A stretch of DNA of 64,000 nt from Acidipropionibacterium virtanenii (GTDB taxonomy: Bacteria; Actinomycetota; Actinomycetes; Propionibacteriales; Propionibacteriaceae): the NCBI RefSeq assembly GCF_003325455.1, contig NZ_CP025198.1:2976001-3040000 (forward strand), written 5' to 3'. The notes beneath the pieces are model-generated. The model was not told the origin of the DNA and ran no database searches. It saw only the letters and a list, made by a program, of their open reading frames with translations. This document shows positions 57,089-64,000 of the stretch, piece by piece. Position numbers and translations under genes: made by a program. Position 1 is the stretch's first letter. Each line of letters starts with the position of its first letter.

Positions 57089-57640
57089 TCAGTGGTTGAG
57101 GAGCTTGCCGATCAGGCCCGGCTTCTGTCCGGCCTCCTGAGTGGCATCGGCGGCGTGGACGTGGGAGTGCTGCTCGGCCTGGTGGTGGCCGCAGCCGCAG
57201 GATTCGCCCTCGGAATGGGCGACGTGCTTCTCCGCGGCGTCGGAAGAGTGGTGATGACCCTCGTGGCCGCCGCAGCCGCAGGACTCGGCCTTGGCCTCCT
57301 GGTGGTGGCCGCAGCCGCAGGATTCGCCCTCGGAATGGGCGGCGTGCTTCTCCGCGGCGTCGGAAGAATGGTGATGGCCGTGGCCGCCGCAGCCGCACTC
57401 GCCGCCCGGATGGCCGGCGGTGTCCAGGGTGGTGGCCCTGGCGACGGTGTAGTCACCGGCCTCGTCGACGGCGTCGGCGATCTTGGCGAAATCGATCTCG
57501 GCGTCGGAGGACACGTCCATCGAGCCGGTGGCCAGGGACACGGTCACGTCCTGGACGCCGTCGACGGCCGAGACCTCCTTGGTGATCGAGTTGACGCAGT
57601 GCTCACAGGTCATGCCGTTGATCGTGTAGGTCTTGTTCAT
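57089..57640 (-). CDS. Copper chaperone with Cys/His-rich repeat tail
   Basis: 183 residues from the ATG at 57640 (GGGAGAA site); frame open to 57703 is not needed. Residues 1-70 are an HMA domain with GMTCEHCVNS, the CopZ Cu(I) site. After a short linker come two near-identical 40-residue repeats rich in Cys and His (CGCGGHGHHHSSDAAEKHAA, SEGESCGCGHHQ), then a histidine-containing tail. The HMA part would hand copper to CopA; the tail looks like a metal-binding reservoir. Ordinary CopZ is only about 70 residues, so the tail is an unusual extension. Confidence 0.9.
   Translation of the reverse strand: MNKTYTINGMTCEHCVNSITKEVSAVDGVQDVTVSLATGSMDVSSDAEIDFAKIADAVDEAGDYTVARATTLDTAGHPGGECGCGGHGHHHSSDAAEKHAAHSEGESCGCGHHQEAKAESCGCGGHEGHHHSSDAAEKHVAHSEGESCGCGHHQAEQHSHVHAADATQEAGQKPGLIGKLLNH
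57181..57405 (-). repeat. 120-bp direct repeat encoding the metal-binding tail
   Basis: Copy one is 57181-57300, copy two starts at 57301 with the same phase and runs almost unchanged to about 57405. Unit length is exactly 120 bp (40 codons), with only a few substitutions, so the duplication is recent or maintained by conversion. Confidence 0.9.
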
Positions 57641-57692
57641 ATGGGTTCTCCCGGGTGTGTTGGTTGATTCAGTACCGCGGCCGTTCAGGAGC

Positions 57693-57730
57693 GGACTGGT
57701 CATTCAGGACCGGACTGGTCATTCAGGACC
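57693..57730 (-). repeat. Two 19-bp tandem repeats at the csoR 3' end
   Basis: GGACTGGTCATTCAGGACC at 57693-57711 and 57712-57730. The second copy covers the last codons and stop of csoR. Confidence 0.8.
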
Positions 57731-58076
57731 GGACGAGGCGAGCGATCGCCTGATTGGCCTCTGCGATCTTGTCCTCGGCCTCCTGGCCACCGGCCTGGGC
57801 GGCACGGACCACGCAGTGGTTCATGTGCTCGGACAGGAGCTCCAGAGAAACCGATTTGAGGGCCGAACTGACGGCCGAGATCTGGGTGAGGATGTCGATG
57901 CAGTACTTCTCGTCATCGACCATCCGCTCCAGTCCGCGGACCTGGCCCTCGATACGGCGCAGACGCCGCAGGTGAGCCTCCTTGTTGCCCAGATAGCCGT
58001 GCTGCGCGTGCTGGGCCTCCTCCGGAGACCCGGTCTCGGCGTTGCAGGCGATGCAGGTCGTCTCGTCCACGCTCAT
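57723..58076 (-). CDS. csoR: CsoR family copper-sensing repressor
   Basis: 117 residues from the ATG at 58076 with a GGAGGTGG site. The copper ligands keep exact CsoR spacing: Cys59, His84, Cys88 (YCIDIL ... SEHMNHC), after the RRIEGQVRGLERM helix. A 30-residue N-terminal extension contains an additional CIAC motif not typical of CsoR. It heads the csoR-chaperone-copA operon. Cu(I) binding should release it from the operator upstream. The frame open to 58439 is not coding. Confidence 0.95.
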   Translation of the reverse strand: MSVDETTCIACNAETGSPEEAQHAQHGYLGNKEAHLRRLRRIEGQVRGLERMVDDEKYCIDILTQISAVSSALKSVSLELLSEHMNHCVVRAAQAGGQEAEDKIAEANQAIARLVRS

Positions 58077-58094
58077 TGTCCACCTCCACCCGGG

Positions 58095-58123
58095 ACTATA
58101 CCCCTGGGGGGTAGGTGGGCCAA
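58095..58123 (-). promoter_or_regulatory. csoR operon promoter and CsoR operator
   Basis: On the minus strand a -35 TTGGCC (58118-58123) and a good -10 TATAGT (58095-58100) are 17 bp apart. The spacer contains TACCCCTGGGGGGTA (58099-58113 on the plus strand), which matches the TACCCC...GGGGTA CsoR operator pattern. Predicted transcripts start about ten bases before the csoR start codon. Confidence 0.75.
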
Positions 58124-58183
58124 GCCCGGGCCGGCAACAGGATCCAGGGATGCGACACGCTGTCCCACAGGGACTTTCGCTCC

Positions 58184-58439
58184 TGTGGACAAGTCCGGCG
58201 AGGGTGTGGATCACCGGCCCGCAGAGCCACTTTCCGCACCCTGGCGGGGAGCCGTCCTCACGACCTTCCGCGCCCGGGCATCCTTTCCACCTGGTTCTGG
58301 ACTTTCGGCGAAATACCTTGTCAAAGCACATTTCTGGGCGTGTCGTCAACAGGGACGGGGCAGTTCTCCCCAGCTCTGACCCAGCTTGTCCCCAGCTCTC
58401 CACAACGATCCGGCCGTTGTCCACAGGGGTTGTGGACAA
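58184..58439. promoter_or_regulatory. DnaA-box cluster upstream of dnaB
   Basis: Perfect 9-mers TTGTCCACA or its complement occur at 58184-58192 (minus), 58417-58425 (plus) and 58431-58439 (minus). One-mismatch TTGTCCCCA is at 58386-58394 and a weaker match at 58396-58404. Four of these fall in 54 bp. The gap 58077-58561 has no gene; an A+T-rich unwinding region and a dnaA/dnaN context are lacking, so a DnaA-regulated promoter or titration site is more likely than oriC. Confidence 0.6.
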
Positions 58440-58561
58440 CTCGTGTGGATCTGGACTTTCGTCGACTGTCGCCCGAGCCCGAACTGTGCAAGAATCACAC
58501 GCCGACGTCTACTCCTTGTATCTTGCAGGACTCCCTAGACTTGCCCCGCGAAGGAGGCTCG

Positions 58562-59917
58562 ATGTCACAACCTGCCGGGCCGGGTCAGGGGCCGATCGGG
58601 ATCGACCGCACCCCGCCGCAGGATCTCGAGGCCGAGCAGAGCGTCCTGGGCGCCATGCTGATGAGCAAGGAGGCCATCGCCGACGCCGTTGAGATTCTCA
58701 AGCCGCGCGACTTCTACCGTCCCGCCAATGAGATGGTCTTCAACGCGATCCTCGATCTCTACGGCCGCGGCGAGCCCGCCGACCCGGTGACCGTGGCCGA
58801 CGAGCTGTCGCGCCAGGGCCAGCTGGAGCAGTGCGGCGGCCACGTCTACCTGGCCGATCTGCTCTCCAGCGTCTCGGTGGCGGCCAACGCCGCCTACTAC
58901 GCCGCCATCGTCCGCGACAAGGCCGTGCTGCGGCGTCTGGTGCAGGCGTCGATCAGGATCGCCCAGATGGGCTATCAGGGCCAGGGCGAGGTCAACGACA
59001 TCGTCGACCAGGCCCAGCAGGCCCTCTACGAGGTGACCGAGGGCAAGACCAGCGAGGACTACCACCCGCTGTCCGAACTCTTCGAGTCGACCTTCGACGA
59101 GATGGAGGCGATCGAGGCCCGGGGCGACTCGATGGCGGGCATCCCCACCGGATTCGCCGATCTGGACGATCTCACCAACGGCTTCCAGCCCGGCCAGATG
59201 ATCATCGTGGCCGCCCGCCCCGCGATGGGCAAGTCCACCCTGGCGCTGGACTTCACCCGCGCGGCGGCGATCAAGCACGGGCTGACGTCGGCCATCTTCT
59301 CCCTGGAGATGGGCCACTCCGAGATCGTCATGAAACTGCTGTCGGCCGAGGCCGGGGTCGAGCTGTCGCGGATCCGCGGCGGCAAGCTCAACGAGGAGGA
59401 CTGGCAGCGTCTGGTGGCCAAGACCACCCAGATCTCCCAGGCCCCGCTGTTCATCGACGACTCCCCCAACCTCACGATGATGGAGATCCGCGCCAAGTCG
59501 CGCCGGCTCAAGGAGCAGCACGATCTGAAACTCGTCGTCATCGACTACATGCAGCTGATGAGTTCGGGCAAGCAGGTGGAATCCCGCCAGCTGGAGGTCT
59601 CGGAATTCTCCCGCCAGATCAAGTTGCTCGCCAAGGAGCTCGGCATCCCGGTGATCGCGCTGTCCCAGCTGAACCGAGGCCCCGAGCAGCGCACCGACAA
59701 GCGCCCCATGATGAGTGACCTGCGAGAGTCCGGCTCTCTGGAGCAGGACGCCGACATCGTCATCCTGCTGCACCGCGAGGACGTCTACGACCGCGAGTCC
59801 ACCCGGGCCGGGGAGGCCGACTTCATCGTCGCCAAGCACCGCAACGGCCCCACCGCCACCATCTCGACGGTCTTCCAGGGCCACTACTCCCGCTTCGTCG
59901 ACATGCAGCAGCACTGA
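58562..59917 (+). CDS. dnaB: Replicative DNA helicase DnaB
   Basis: 451 residues from the ATG at 58562 with GAAGGAGG nine bases upstream; the frame open to 58115 is non-coding. N-terminal dimerisation domain (PQDLEAEQSVLGAML), linker, then the RecA-like helicase with Walker A ARPAMGKSTLALD, FSLEMGHSEIVMKLL, IDYMQLMSSG and the arginine-finger region QLNRGPEQR. It unwinds the fork as a hexamer. Here the gene is not preceded by the usual rpsF-ssb-rplI set but by copper genes and DnaA boxes. No intein is present. Confidence 0.97.
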   Translation: MSQPAGPGQGPIGIDRTPPQDLEAEQSVLGAMLMSKEAIADAVEILKPRDFYRPANEMVFNAILDLYGRGEPADPVTVADELSRQGQLEQCGGHVYLADLLSSVSVAANAAYYAAIVRDKAVLRRLVQASIRIAQMGYQGQGEVNDIVDQAQQALYEVTEGKTSEDYHPLSELFESTFDEMEAIEARGDSMAGIPTGFADLDDLTNGFQPGQMIIVAARPAMGKSTLALDFTRAAAIKHGLTSAIFSLEMGHSEIVMKLLSAEAGVELSRIRGGKLNEEDWQRLVAKTTQISQAPLFIDDSPNLTMMEIRAKSRRLKEQHDLKLVVIDYMQLMSSGKQVESRQLEVSEFSRQIKLLAKELGIPVIALSQLNRGPEQRTDKRPMMSDLRESGSLEQDADIVILLHREDVYDRESTRAGEADFIVAKHRNGPTATISTVFQGHYSRFVDMQQH

Positions 59918-59937
59918 GGCTCGAGTCCCGCGCGCAT

Positions 59938-60000
59938 TTCACTCGCTGGAGGCCCCGTTCCCGGGATGTTCATGTCGGAATCGCGCCTCGGGCGAGTGAA
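59938..60000. terminator. Inverted repeat after dnaB
   Basis: TTCACTCGC (59938-59946) and GCGAGTGAA (59992-60000) pair perfectly around a 45-nt spacer, 20 bp after the dnaB stop. The rest of the 357-bp gap to nhaA shows no clear gene or riboswitch. Confidence 0.35.
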
Positions 60001-60274
60001 TCGTCTCGCAGCGGAACCCTTGGGTGAGTACCGATGCTCACATAAGCTGAGTTACGGCACGTTCTCGCGCCGATTCTTCTTCCGCTCGTCCCCGGTCCCC
60101 GGTCTCGCACCCGCCAGACCTCACCGCAGCGACTGTCGCTCGACTCGCTCTGCGAGTCATGGCCGCCGGGATGGTCGTACGGAGTGACTCAGGATTCAGT
60201 GTGCTGGCCCCTGTCCCGGCGCGGCGAGCCACCTGCACGCCCCGTTGTCGCACGCCCCCTTGTGAAAGAAGGCC

Positions 60275-62104
60275 ATGGAGAATCATCCGGAGCACCAGAA
60301 TCTGCAGCCCCTGCGCCGCTCGATCAGGATCCACCGCTGGCTCACCAATGACGTCTACGCGGCCGTCGCGCTGGCCCTGGCCACCGTCGCGGCCCTGGTG
60401 TGGGCCAATGTCGGGTCGAGCTACGAGACCTTCTGGCACTCCCACTTCGGATTCATCCTCGGCTCCCTCGACTTCGAGCTCACCCTGCACGAATGGGTCG
60501 ACGAAGGAATCATGGCGATCTTCTTCTTCATGGTCGGTCTGGACGTGCGGCGCGATCTGGCCCTGGGGGAGCTGAGGTCCAAGCGGCGGGCGGTGCTGCC
60601 GGTGGCCGCGGCGCTGGGCGGCCTGATCGTCCCCGCGGCCCTCTTCCTGATCATCGAGGGCGGCGCCGAGACCGCCTCCGCATGGGGAACGGTGATCTCC
60701 ACCGACACCGCCTTCGCGGTCGGCATGCTGGCCGTCGTCGCGCCCCGGAATGCGCCGCGCCTGCGGGTCTTCCTGCTGGCCCTGGCGGTCATCGACGACA
60801 TCGCGGCGCTGACCGTGATCGCCGTCTTCTACACCACGGATCTCAACCTGCTCGCCCTGGCCCTGGCGGGCGTCGGCCTGATCGGCGTCTGGCTGCTGGA
60901 GCGGGCGAACGTGTGGCGGGTCGGGCCCTACCTGATGCTGGCGATCTACACCTGGGGATGCTTCTTCGCCTCCGGGGTCCATGCCACCCTCGCCGGGGTG
61001 CTCATCGCCCTGCTGATGCCGGTCTACCCGCTGAGGCGCAGCGATCTCCAGACCGCCTCCCAGGTCTTCGACCTCTTCCATCAGGCTCCCCAGCCCGACA
61101 TGGCCAAGCGGGCCCGGGAGGCGCTCACCTCCACAGTGCCGATGAACCAGCGGCTGTCCTCGGCCATCGCCCCCTACGTCAACTATCTGGTGGTGCCGCT
61201 CTTCGCCCTGGCCAATGCCGGCGTCGCGCTGTCGGGCGACGCCCTCTCCTCGGCCTTCACCTCGAGGCTGACCTGGGGCATCATCGCCGGTCTGGTGGCC
61301 GGCAAGGCGATCGGCATCACCGCCGCGTCGATGCTCGTGCTCAAGCTCTCCCCCGGCTCCCGGCTGCCCGGGCTCGACGGCCCGCGCATCGCCGGGGTGG
61401 GGGCCCTGTCCGGCATGGGATTCACCATCTCACTGCTGGTGGCCGGTATGGCCCTGGACGATCCGACCGCCGTCGACCAGGCCCGGGTCGGCGTCATCGC
61501 CGCATCCCTGCTGGCTCTGGGACTGTCGTGGGTGATCTTCCATCTGTCGAAGAAGTTCAAGCCGCTGCCCCCGCCCTCGGACGCCCACCTGGCCCGCGAC
61601 GTCGATCCCGAGGCCGATCACATCCGCGGGCCCGTGGATGCGCCCGCCACCCTGGTGGTCTACGCCTCGATGAACTACACCTACCGTCGTCAGACCGCGA
61701 TCGCCATCAGCCAGACCAGGGCGGCCCTCGGGGACCAGCTGCGGGTGGTGCTGCGGCACGCCGCCGACAGCGACAATGCGGTGACCGGCGCCCTGGCTCT
61801 GGAGGCGGCCGGCGCGCAGGGGAAGTTCTGGCAGATGCATGACGAGATGCTCGGCATCCGCGGCCCCCTCGATTTCGATCTGGTGCATGACGCGGCAGAG
61901 CGGATCGGGCTCGACGTGGGGCGTTTCGAGCGGCGGATCGAGAGGCAGACCGACCGCGAGAGGGTGGACGACGACGGCCTGGATCTGGCAGGCTCCGAGC
62001 TCTCCGAGAAGCCGGTGATCTATCTCGACGGGGAGCGCGTCTCCACCGCGGCCAACAGTCTGACCCTGACGCTGGGAGCCCGGAAGGCGCTGGCCGGGGC
62101 CTGA
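60275..62104 (+). CDS. nhaA: NhaA Na+/H+ antiporter fused to a thioredoxin-fold domain
   Basis: 609 residues. Residues about 20-430 are NhaA with the ion-site aspartates in AVIDDIAALTVIAVF and the SGVHATLAGVLIALL and GMGFTISLLVAGMAL segments. From about residue 445 a DsbA/thioredoxin-like domain follows (IRGPVDAPATLVVYASMNYT ... VIYLDGERVSTAANS). Such NhaA-DsbA fusions occur in actinobacteria, but the CPYC active site is replaced here by YTYR (residues 468-471), so the domain cannot do thiol exchange. Sodium/proton exchange and pH homeostasis should be intact. Confidence 0.93.
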   Translation: MENHPEHQNLQPLRRSIRIHRWLTNDVYAAVALALATVAALVWANVGSSYETFWHSHFGFILGSLDFELTLHEWVDEGIMAIFFFMVGLDVRRDLALGELRSKRRAVLPVAAALGGLIVPAALFLIIEGGAETASAWGTVISTDTAFAVGMLAVVAPRNAPRLRVFLLALAVIDDIAALTVIAVFYTTDLNLLALALAGVGLIGVWLLERANVWRVGPYLMLAIYTWGCFFASGVHATLAGVLIALLMPVYPLRRSDLQTASQVFDLFHQAPQPDMAKRAREALTSTVPMNQRLSSAIAPYVNYLVVPLFALANAGVALSGDALSSAFTSRLTWGIIAGLVAGKAIGITAASMLVLKLSPGSRLPGLDGPRIAGVGALSGMGFTISLLVAGMALDDPTAVDQARVGVIAASLLALGLSWVIFHLSKKFKPLPPPSDAHLARDVDPEADHIRGPVDAPATLVVYASMNYTYRRQTAIAISQTRAALGDQLRVVLRHAADSDNAVTGALALEAAGAQGKFWQMHDEMLGIRGPLDFDLVHDAAERIGLDVGRFERRIERQTDRERVDDDGLDLAGSELSEKPVIYLDGERVSTAANSLTLTLGARKALAGA

Positions 62105-62113
62105 TCACCGCCG

Positions 62114-62821
62114 TCAGGAGTCGGCGTCGGGGGTCGGAAGGTCTCCGGTGCACTGGACGCCGGCGTCTCCCCAGACGACGTAGGCGTCCGCATTACCGTC
62201 CTCGGAAGCCAGCCACTGGGTGCGCACCGTGATCCGCAGAGCGTTCGTGACGTCGAGCGACAGCGGGGTGGCCGTCCCATAGACGATCTTCTTCGTGAAA
62301 GCCACCTTGCCATCCACCAGGACGGAGGCGACGGCCGGAGTGGTGTCCTTCTGCTGGTCGTCCATGCCGAGGGTGGCCGTCAGCCGGGTGCAGGTCCTGG
62401 CCAGCAAGAAGTCCGAGTCAGGCGGACCGTCGCTGTACTTGCTCACGCTCGTTCTCACCGAACTCGAGTAGAGCTTGCCGCTGATCTCAAAGGCACCGGC
62501 ATCCATATTGCCTGCGTCCTTGACCGGCACCATCGACGACAGGTACGTCACCACTCCGGTGTCCGGTGCAGCGCCCGATGAAGGCGTGTCACTGGGCGTG
62601 GCCGTGGCGGATTCGTCAAGGGACGGGTCGGCCGGAGTCGGGGAATCAGTCGGCTCCGGCGCGCCGGTCGACTCCGCAGTGGTGGGATCGGCGACCGGAG
62701 CCGATGCCTGAGCCACGGGAGTCGCCGCCCGGCCCCAGGAGCAGCCCCCTACCGACAGCATCGTCAGCGCCACCAGCCCCAGCACGGCCGCCCTCCGGCC
62801 AGGAATCCTGTCCGTCTTCAT
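62114..62821 (-). CDS. Secreted lipoprotein with NPCBM-like domain
   Basis: 235 residues from the ATG at 62821 (GGAG site). Lipobox VGGC near residue 28 after a positively charged signal, then a 60-residue Pro/Thr/Ser linker. The C-terminal 140 residues (YLSSMVPVKDAG; SSSVRTSVSKYSDG; RLTATLGMDDQQKD; DGKVAFTKKIVYG; LRITVRTQ and DAYVVWGDA) follow the NPCBM/NEW2-type beta-sandwich pattern, a carbohydrate-binding module. It probably sits on the outer face of the membrane and binds a polysaccharide. Convergent with nhaA. Confidence 0.75.
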   Translation of the reverse strand: MKTDRIPGRRAAVLGLVALTMLSVGGCSWGRAATPVAQASAPVADPTTAESTGAPEPTDSPTPADPSLDESATATPSDTPSSGAAPDTGVVTYLSSMVPVKDAGNMDAGAFEISGKLYSSSVRTSVSKYSDGPPDSDFLLARTCTRLTATLGMDDQQKDTTPAVASVLVDGKVAFTKKIVYGTATPLSLDVTNALRITVRTQWLASEDGNADAYVVWGDAGVQCTGDLPTPDADS

Positions 62822-63063
62822 CTCGTCTCCTTCGCCTTGAAATGCACCCCTGGCCATCGAATACTACTGGCCACGCTCCACCCTTCGGCGGCACCAGATA
62901 TCGGAGACCTGTCACCCGTTCCGGTGACAGGTCCTCCCGAGAGGTGACATCACTGTGTAGACATCCAGGGAGGCGTGGCCGAATATTGGGTCAACGGGGA
63001 AAACGGAGACTTCGACGCTAATACCGAAACCCCGAACCGATCGTTTCAAGGAGGTCCAGCGAC

Positions 63064-63399
63064 ATGACATCGGCACGACTCATCAGGACAGCCGCCGCCG
63101 TCACCGCGGGAGTGCTCATGACCGGCTTCCTGGGCGGCTGCTCCATGCTCCAGGACAAGGGATCCACCACTACCTGCCAGCAGTTCGCCGGGATGAGCGA
63201 CCACACCGGGCTGGGCATCAGCGCCAGCGACAACCAGACGGACGTGATCGACTCGATGCTCAGCGCCCACGACAAGAGCATCGACGCCATGAATGAGGGG
63301 CTCGCCTACACGCGGATCATCGCCTACTGCAATATCTACGAAGGGCAGTCCGGGAGCAATCAGGATAAAACCGTTGACAACATCCCCGGTCTGGACTGA
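63064..63399 (+). CDS. Small lipoprotein, HdeA-like pattern
   Basis: 111 residues from the ATG at 63064 with AAGGAGG. A 25-residue signal ends in a LGGC lipobox. The rest is a compact helical domain with two cysteines (TTTCQQFAGMSDHTGLGIS ... RIIAYCNIYEG) and the C...F.M..Q..VI..ML pattern seen in actinobacterial HdeA-like lipoproteins. A chaperone or wall-associated role is only suggested. First of three small codirectional genes at the window end. Confidence 0.7.
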   Translation: MTSARLIRTAAAVTAGVLMTGFLGGCSMLQDKGSTTTCQQFAGMSDHTGLGISASDNQTDVIDSMLSAHDKSIDAMNEGLAYTRIIAYCNIYEGQSGSNQDKTVDNIPGLD

Positions 63400-63474
63400 T
63401 TGATCAAGGCTTGACCACCCCCGCCGTCAAGAAATCACCATGCCGGATTCGGCACCTCTTTCACTGGAGTATCA

Positions 63475-63753
63475 ATGATTGATCCATCGTCGGACAATAC
63501 CGGTTCCAGCCCCCGGTCCTGGGATGGAGGGACGGGCCAGGAGATCTCCGCACCAGGTCGTCCCACCCCTGAGCGGCGGGAACGCAACAAGTCCATCGCC
63601 ACGGTCTGGATGATCTGCGGCGGGGCGGTCATGGTCGCCTGCGGGGTGGCCATGCGAGTCGGTCAGGTGCTCCCGATCCTCATCCTCTGCCTGGTCGGAT
63701 TCGTCGCCGGCGTAGCCGCATTCATCCACGGCCGCTCGATCGGGAATCGGTGA
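63475..63753 (+). CDS. Small two-helix membrane protein
   Basis: 92 residues. A 38-residue soluble, Pro/Gly/Ser-rich N terminus, then two membrane helices (VWMICGGAVMVACGVAM and LPILILCLVGFVAGVAAFIHG). No family recognised. It lies between the HdeA-like lipoprotein and a further gene that begins 4 bp after its stop, so the three may form an operon. Confidence 0.65.
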   Translation: MIDPSSDNTGSSPRSWDGGTGQEISAPGRPTPERRERNKSIATVWMICGGAVMVACGVAMRVGQVLPILILCLVGFVAGVAAFIHGRSIGNR

Positions 63754-63757
63754 GGCC

Positions 63758-64000
63758 ATGGGAACCGTCGTCGCCATCGGAGCACTGCTCCTCGTAGGCA
63801 TTGCCATCACCTACATCCGCCAGGCCATGACCCGGGGCCTGAACAAGCATGTGTTCGACCGGAGGGGAAACCGCGAGGGCCAGCAGATCACCAAGACCGA
63901 CCTGCTCATCCACAGCACAGCCCCGGCCCAGGCCCTGTGGCCGCACATCGCCTCCAAGGTGACCACGCGCCCGGAACCTCACGCGGCGGTCGGGGACCTC
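63758..64000 (+). CDS. Membrane-anchored protein, truncated by the window end
   Basis: An ATG at 63758, with GGTGAGG upstream, opens a frame of 81 codons that is still open at the window edge. It starts with one hydrophobic helix (TVVAIGALLLVGIAITYI), then a charged soluble part (RGLNKHVFDRRGNREGQQIT; LIHSTAPAQALWPHIASKV). The lipid- or ligand-binding START-like beginning is possible, but too little is visible to name it. Starts 4 bp after the preceding gene. Confidence 0.6.
   Translation, partial: MGTVVAIGALLLVGIAITYIRQAMTRGLNKHVFDRRGNREGQQITKTDLLIHSTAPAQALWPHIASKVTTRPEPHAAVGDL

Noticed and set aside
58077-58561. Chromosomal replication origin at the DnaA-box cluster
   Set aside because: No dnaA or dnaN next to it, no AT-rich unwinding element and too few boxes for an actinobacterial oriC; kept only as a DnaA-linked regulatory region.

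Overview
The window is GC-rich throughout, with GTG and TTG starts, GGAGG-type ribosome sites and tightly packed, often 4-bp-overlapping operons. The gene content fits a facultatively anaerobic actinobacterium: pyruvate:ferredoxin oxidoreductase, LutABC with lactate permease, cytochrome bd, an RlpA-type G5-domain secreted protein and CsoR copper control. A propionic acid bacterium (Propionibacteriaceae, Acidipropionibacterium-like) is my best guess; this is inference from content, not a database match.

Layout. 1-9593: ureide (allantoin-derived) catabolism. It holds the end of a PucG-like aminotransferase, allantoate amidohydrolase, an RpiR regulator, a TauE/SafE permease with a GntR/FCD regulator, and an FdrA / DUF1116 / DUF2877 / carbamate kinase operon. 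That last set matches the E. coli oxamate carbamoyltransferase (AllFGH) plus carbamate kinase module, which makes ATP from carbamoyl phosphate. 9666-16641: a flavodoxin and a TetR regulator facing away from each other across a repeat-rich operator region, a HAD phosphatase, and a TetR regulator with a heterodimeric ABC exporter. 16732-23086: a LacI regulator facing a galactoside-type ABC importer (two permeases and a Tat lipoprotein, no ATPase gene) and a GH35 beta-galactosidase. 23270-31886: iron alcohol dehydrogenase, DHA2-type MFS exporter, APC amino-acid permease, a decayed pRiA4b ORF-3-like gene, a flavin reductase, and LuxR and BlaI-type regulators.

32056-38040 is a complete cydABDC operon for bd oxidase. 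38041-39257 is a lower-GC accessory spot with a 223-bp inverted repeat and an orphan AbiEi-like antitoxin. 39442-45401 is the lactate module lutABC-lctP, read leftwards, with a divergent FadR-type GntR regulator and a clear operator. 45672-52198 holds a GltD-like Fe-S flavoprotein, nifJ and a dihydroorotate-dehydrogenase-like protein. Together these sections carry lactate through pyruvate to acetyl-CoA and reduced ferredoxin, with the bd oxidase as a terminal oxidase.

53024-58076 has an RlpA/G5 wall protein and a csoR-copper chaperone-copA operon with a recognisable CsoR operator. 58562 onward has dnaB preceded by a cluster of DnaA boxes, nhaA fused to a thioredoxin-fold domain that has lost its CxxC, then three small secreted or membrane proteins and a gene cut by the right edge.

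The most unusual non-coding signal is a set of long, nearly perfect inverted repeats in at least a dozen intergenic gaps, mostly at 3' ends or between convergent genes. Several fall into sequence families with compensatory arm changes. No rRNA, tRNA, CRISPR array, intact insertion sequence or prophage was seen.
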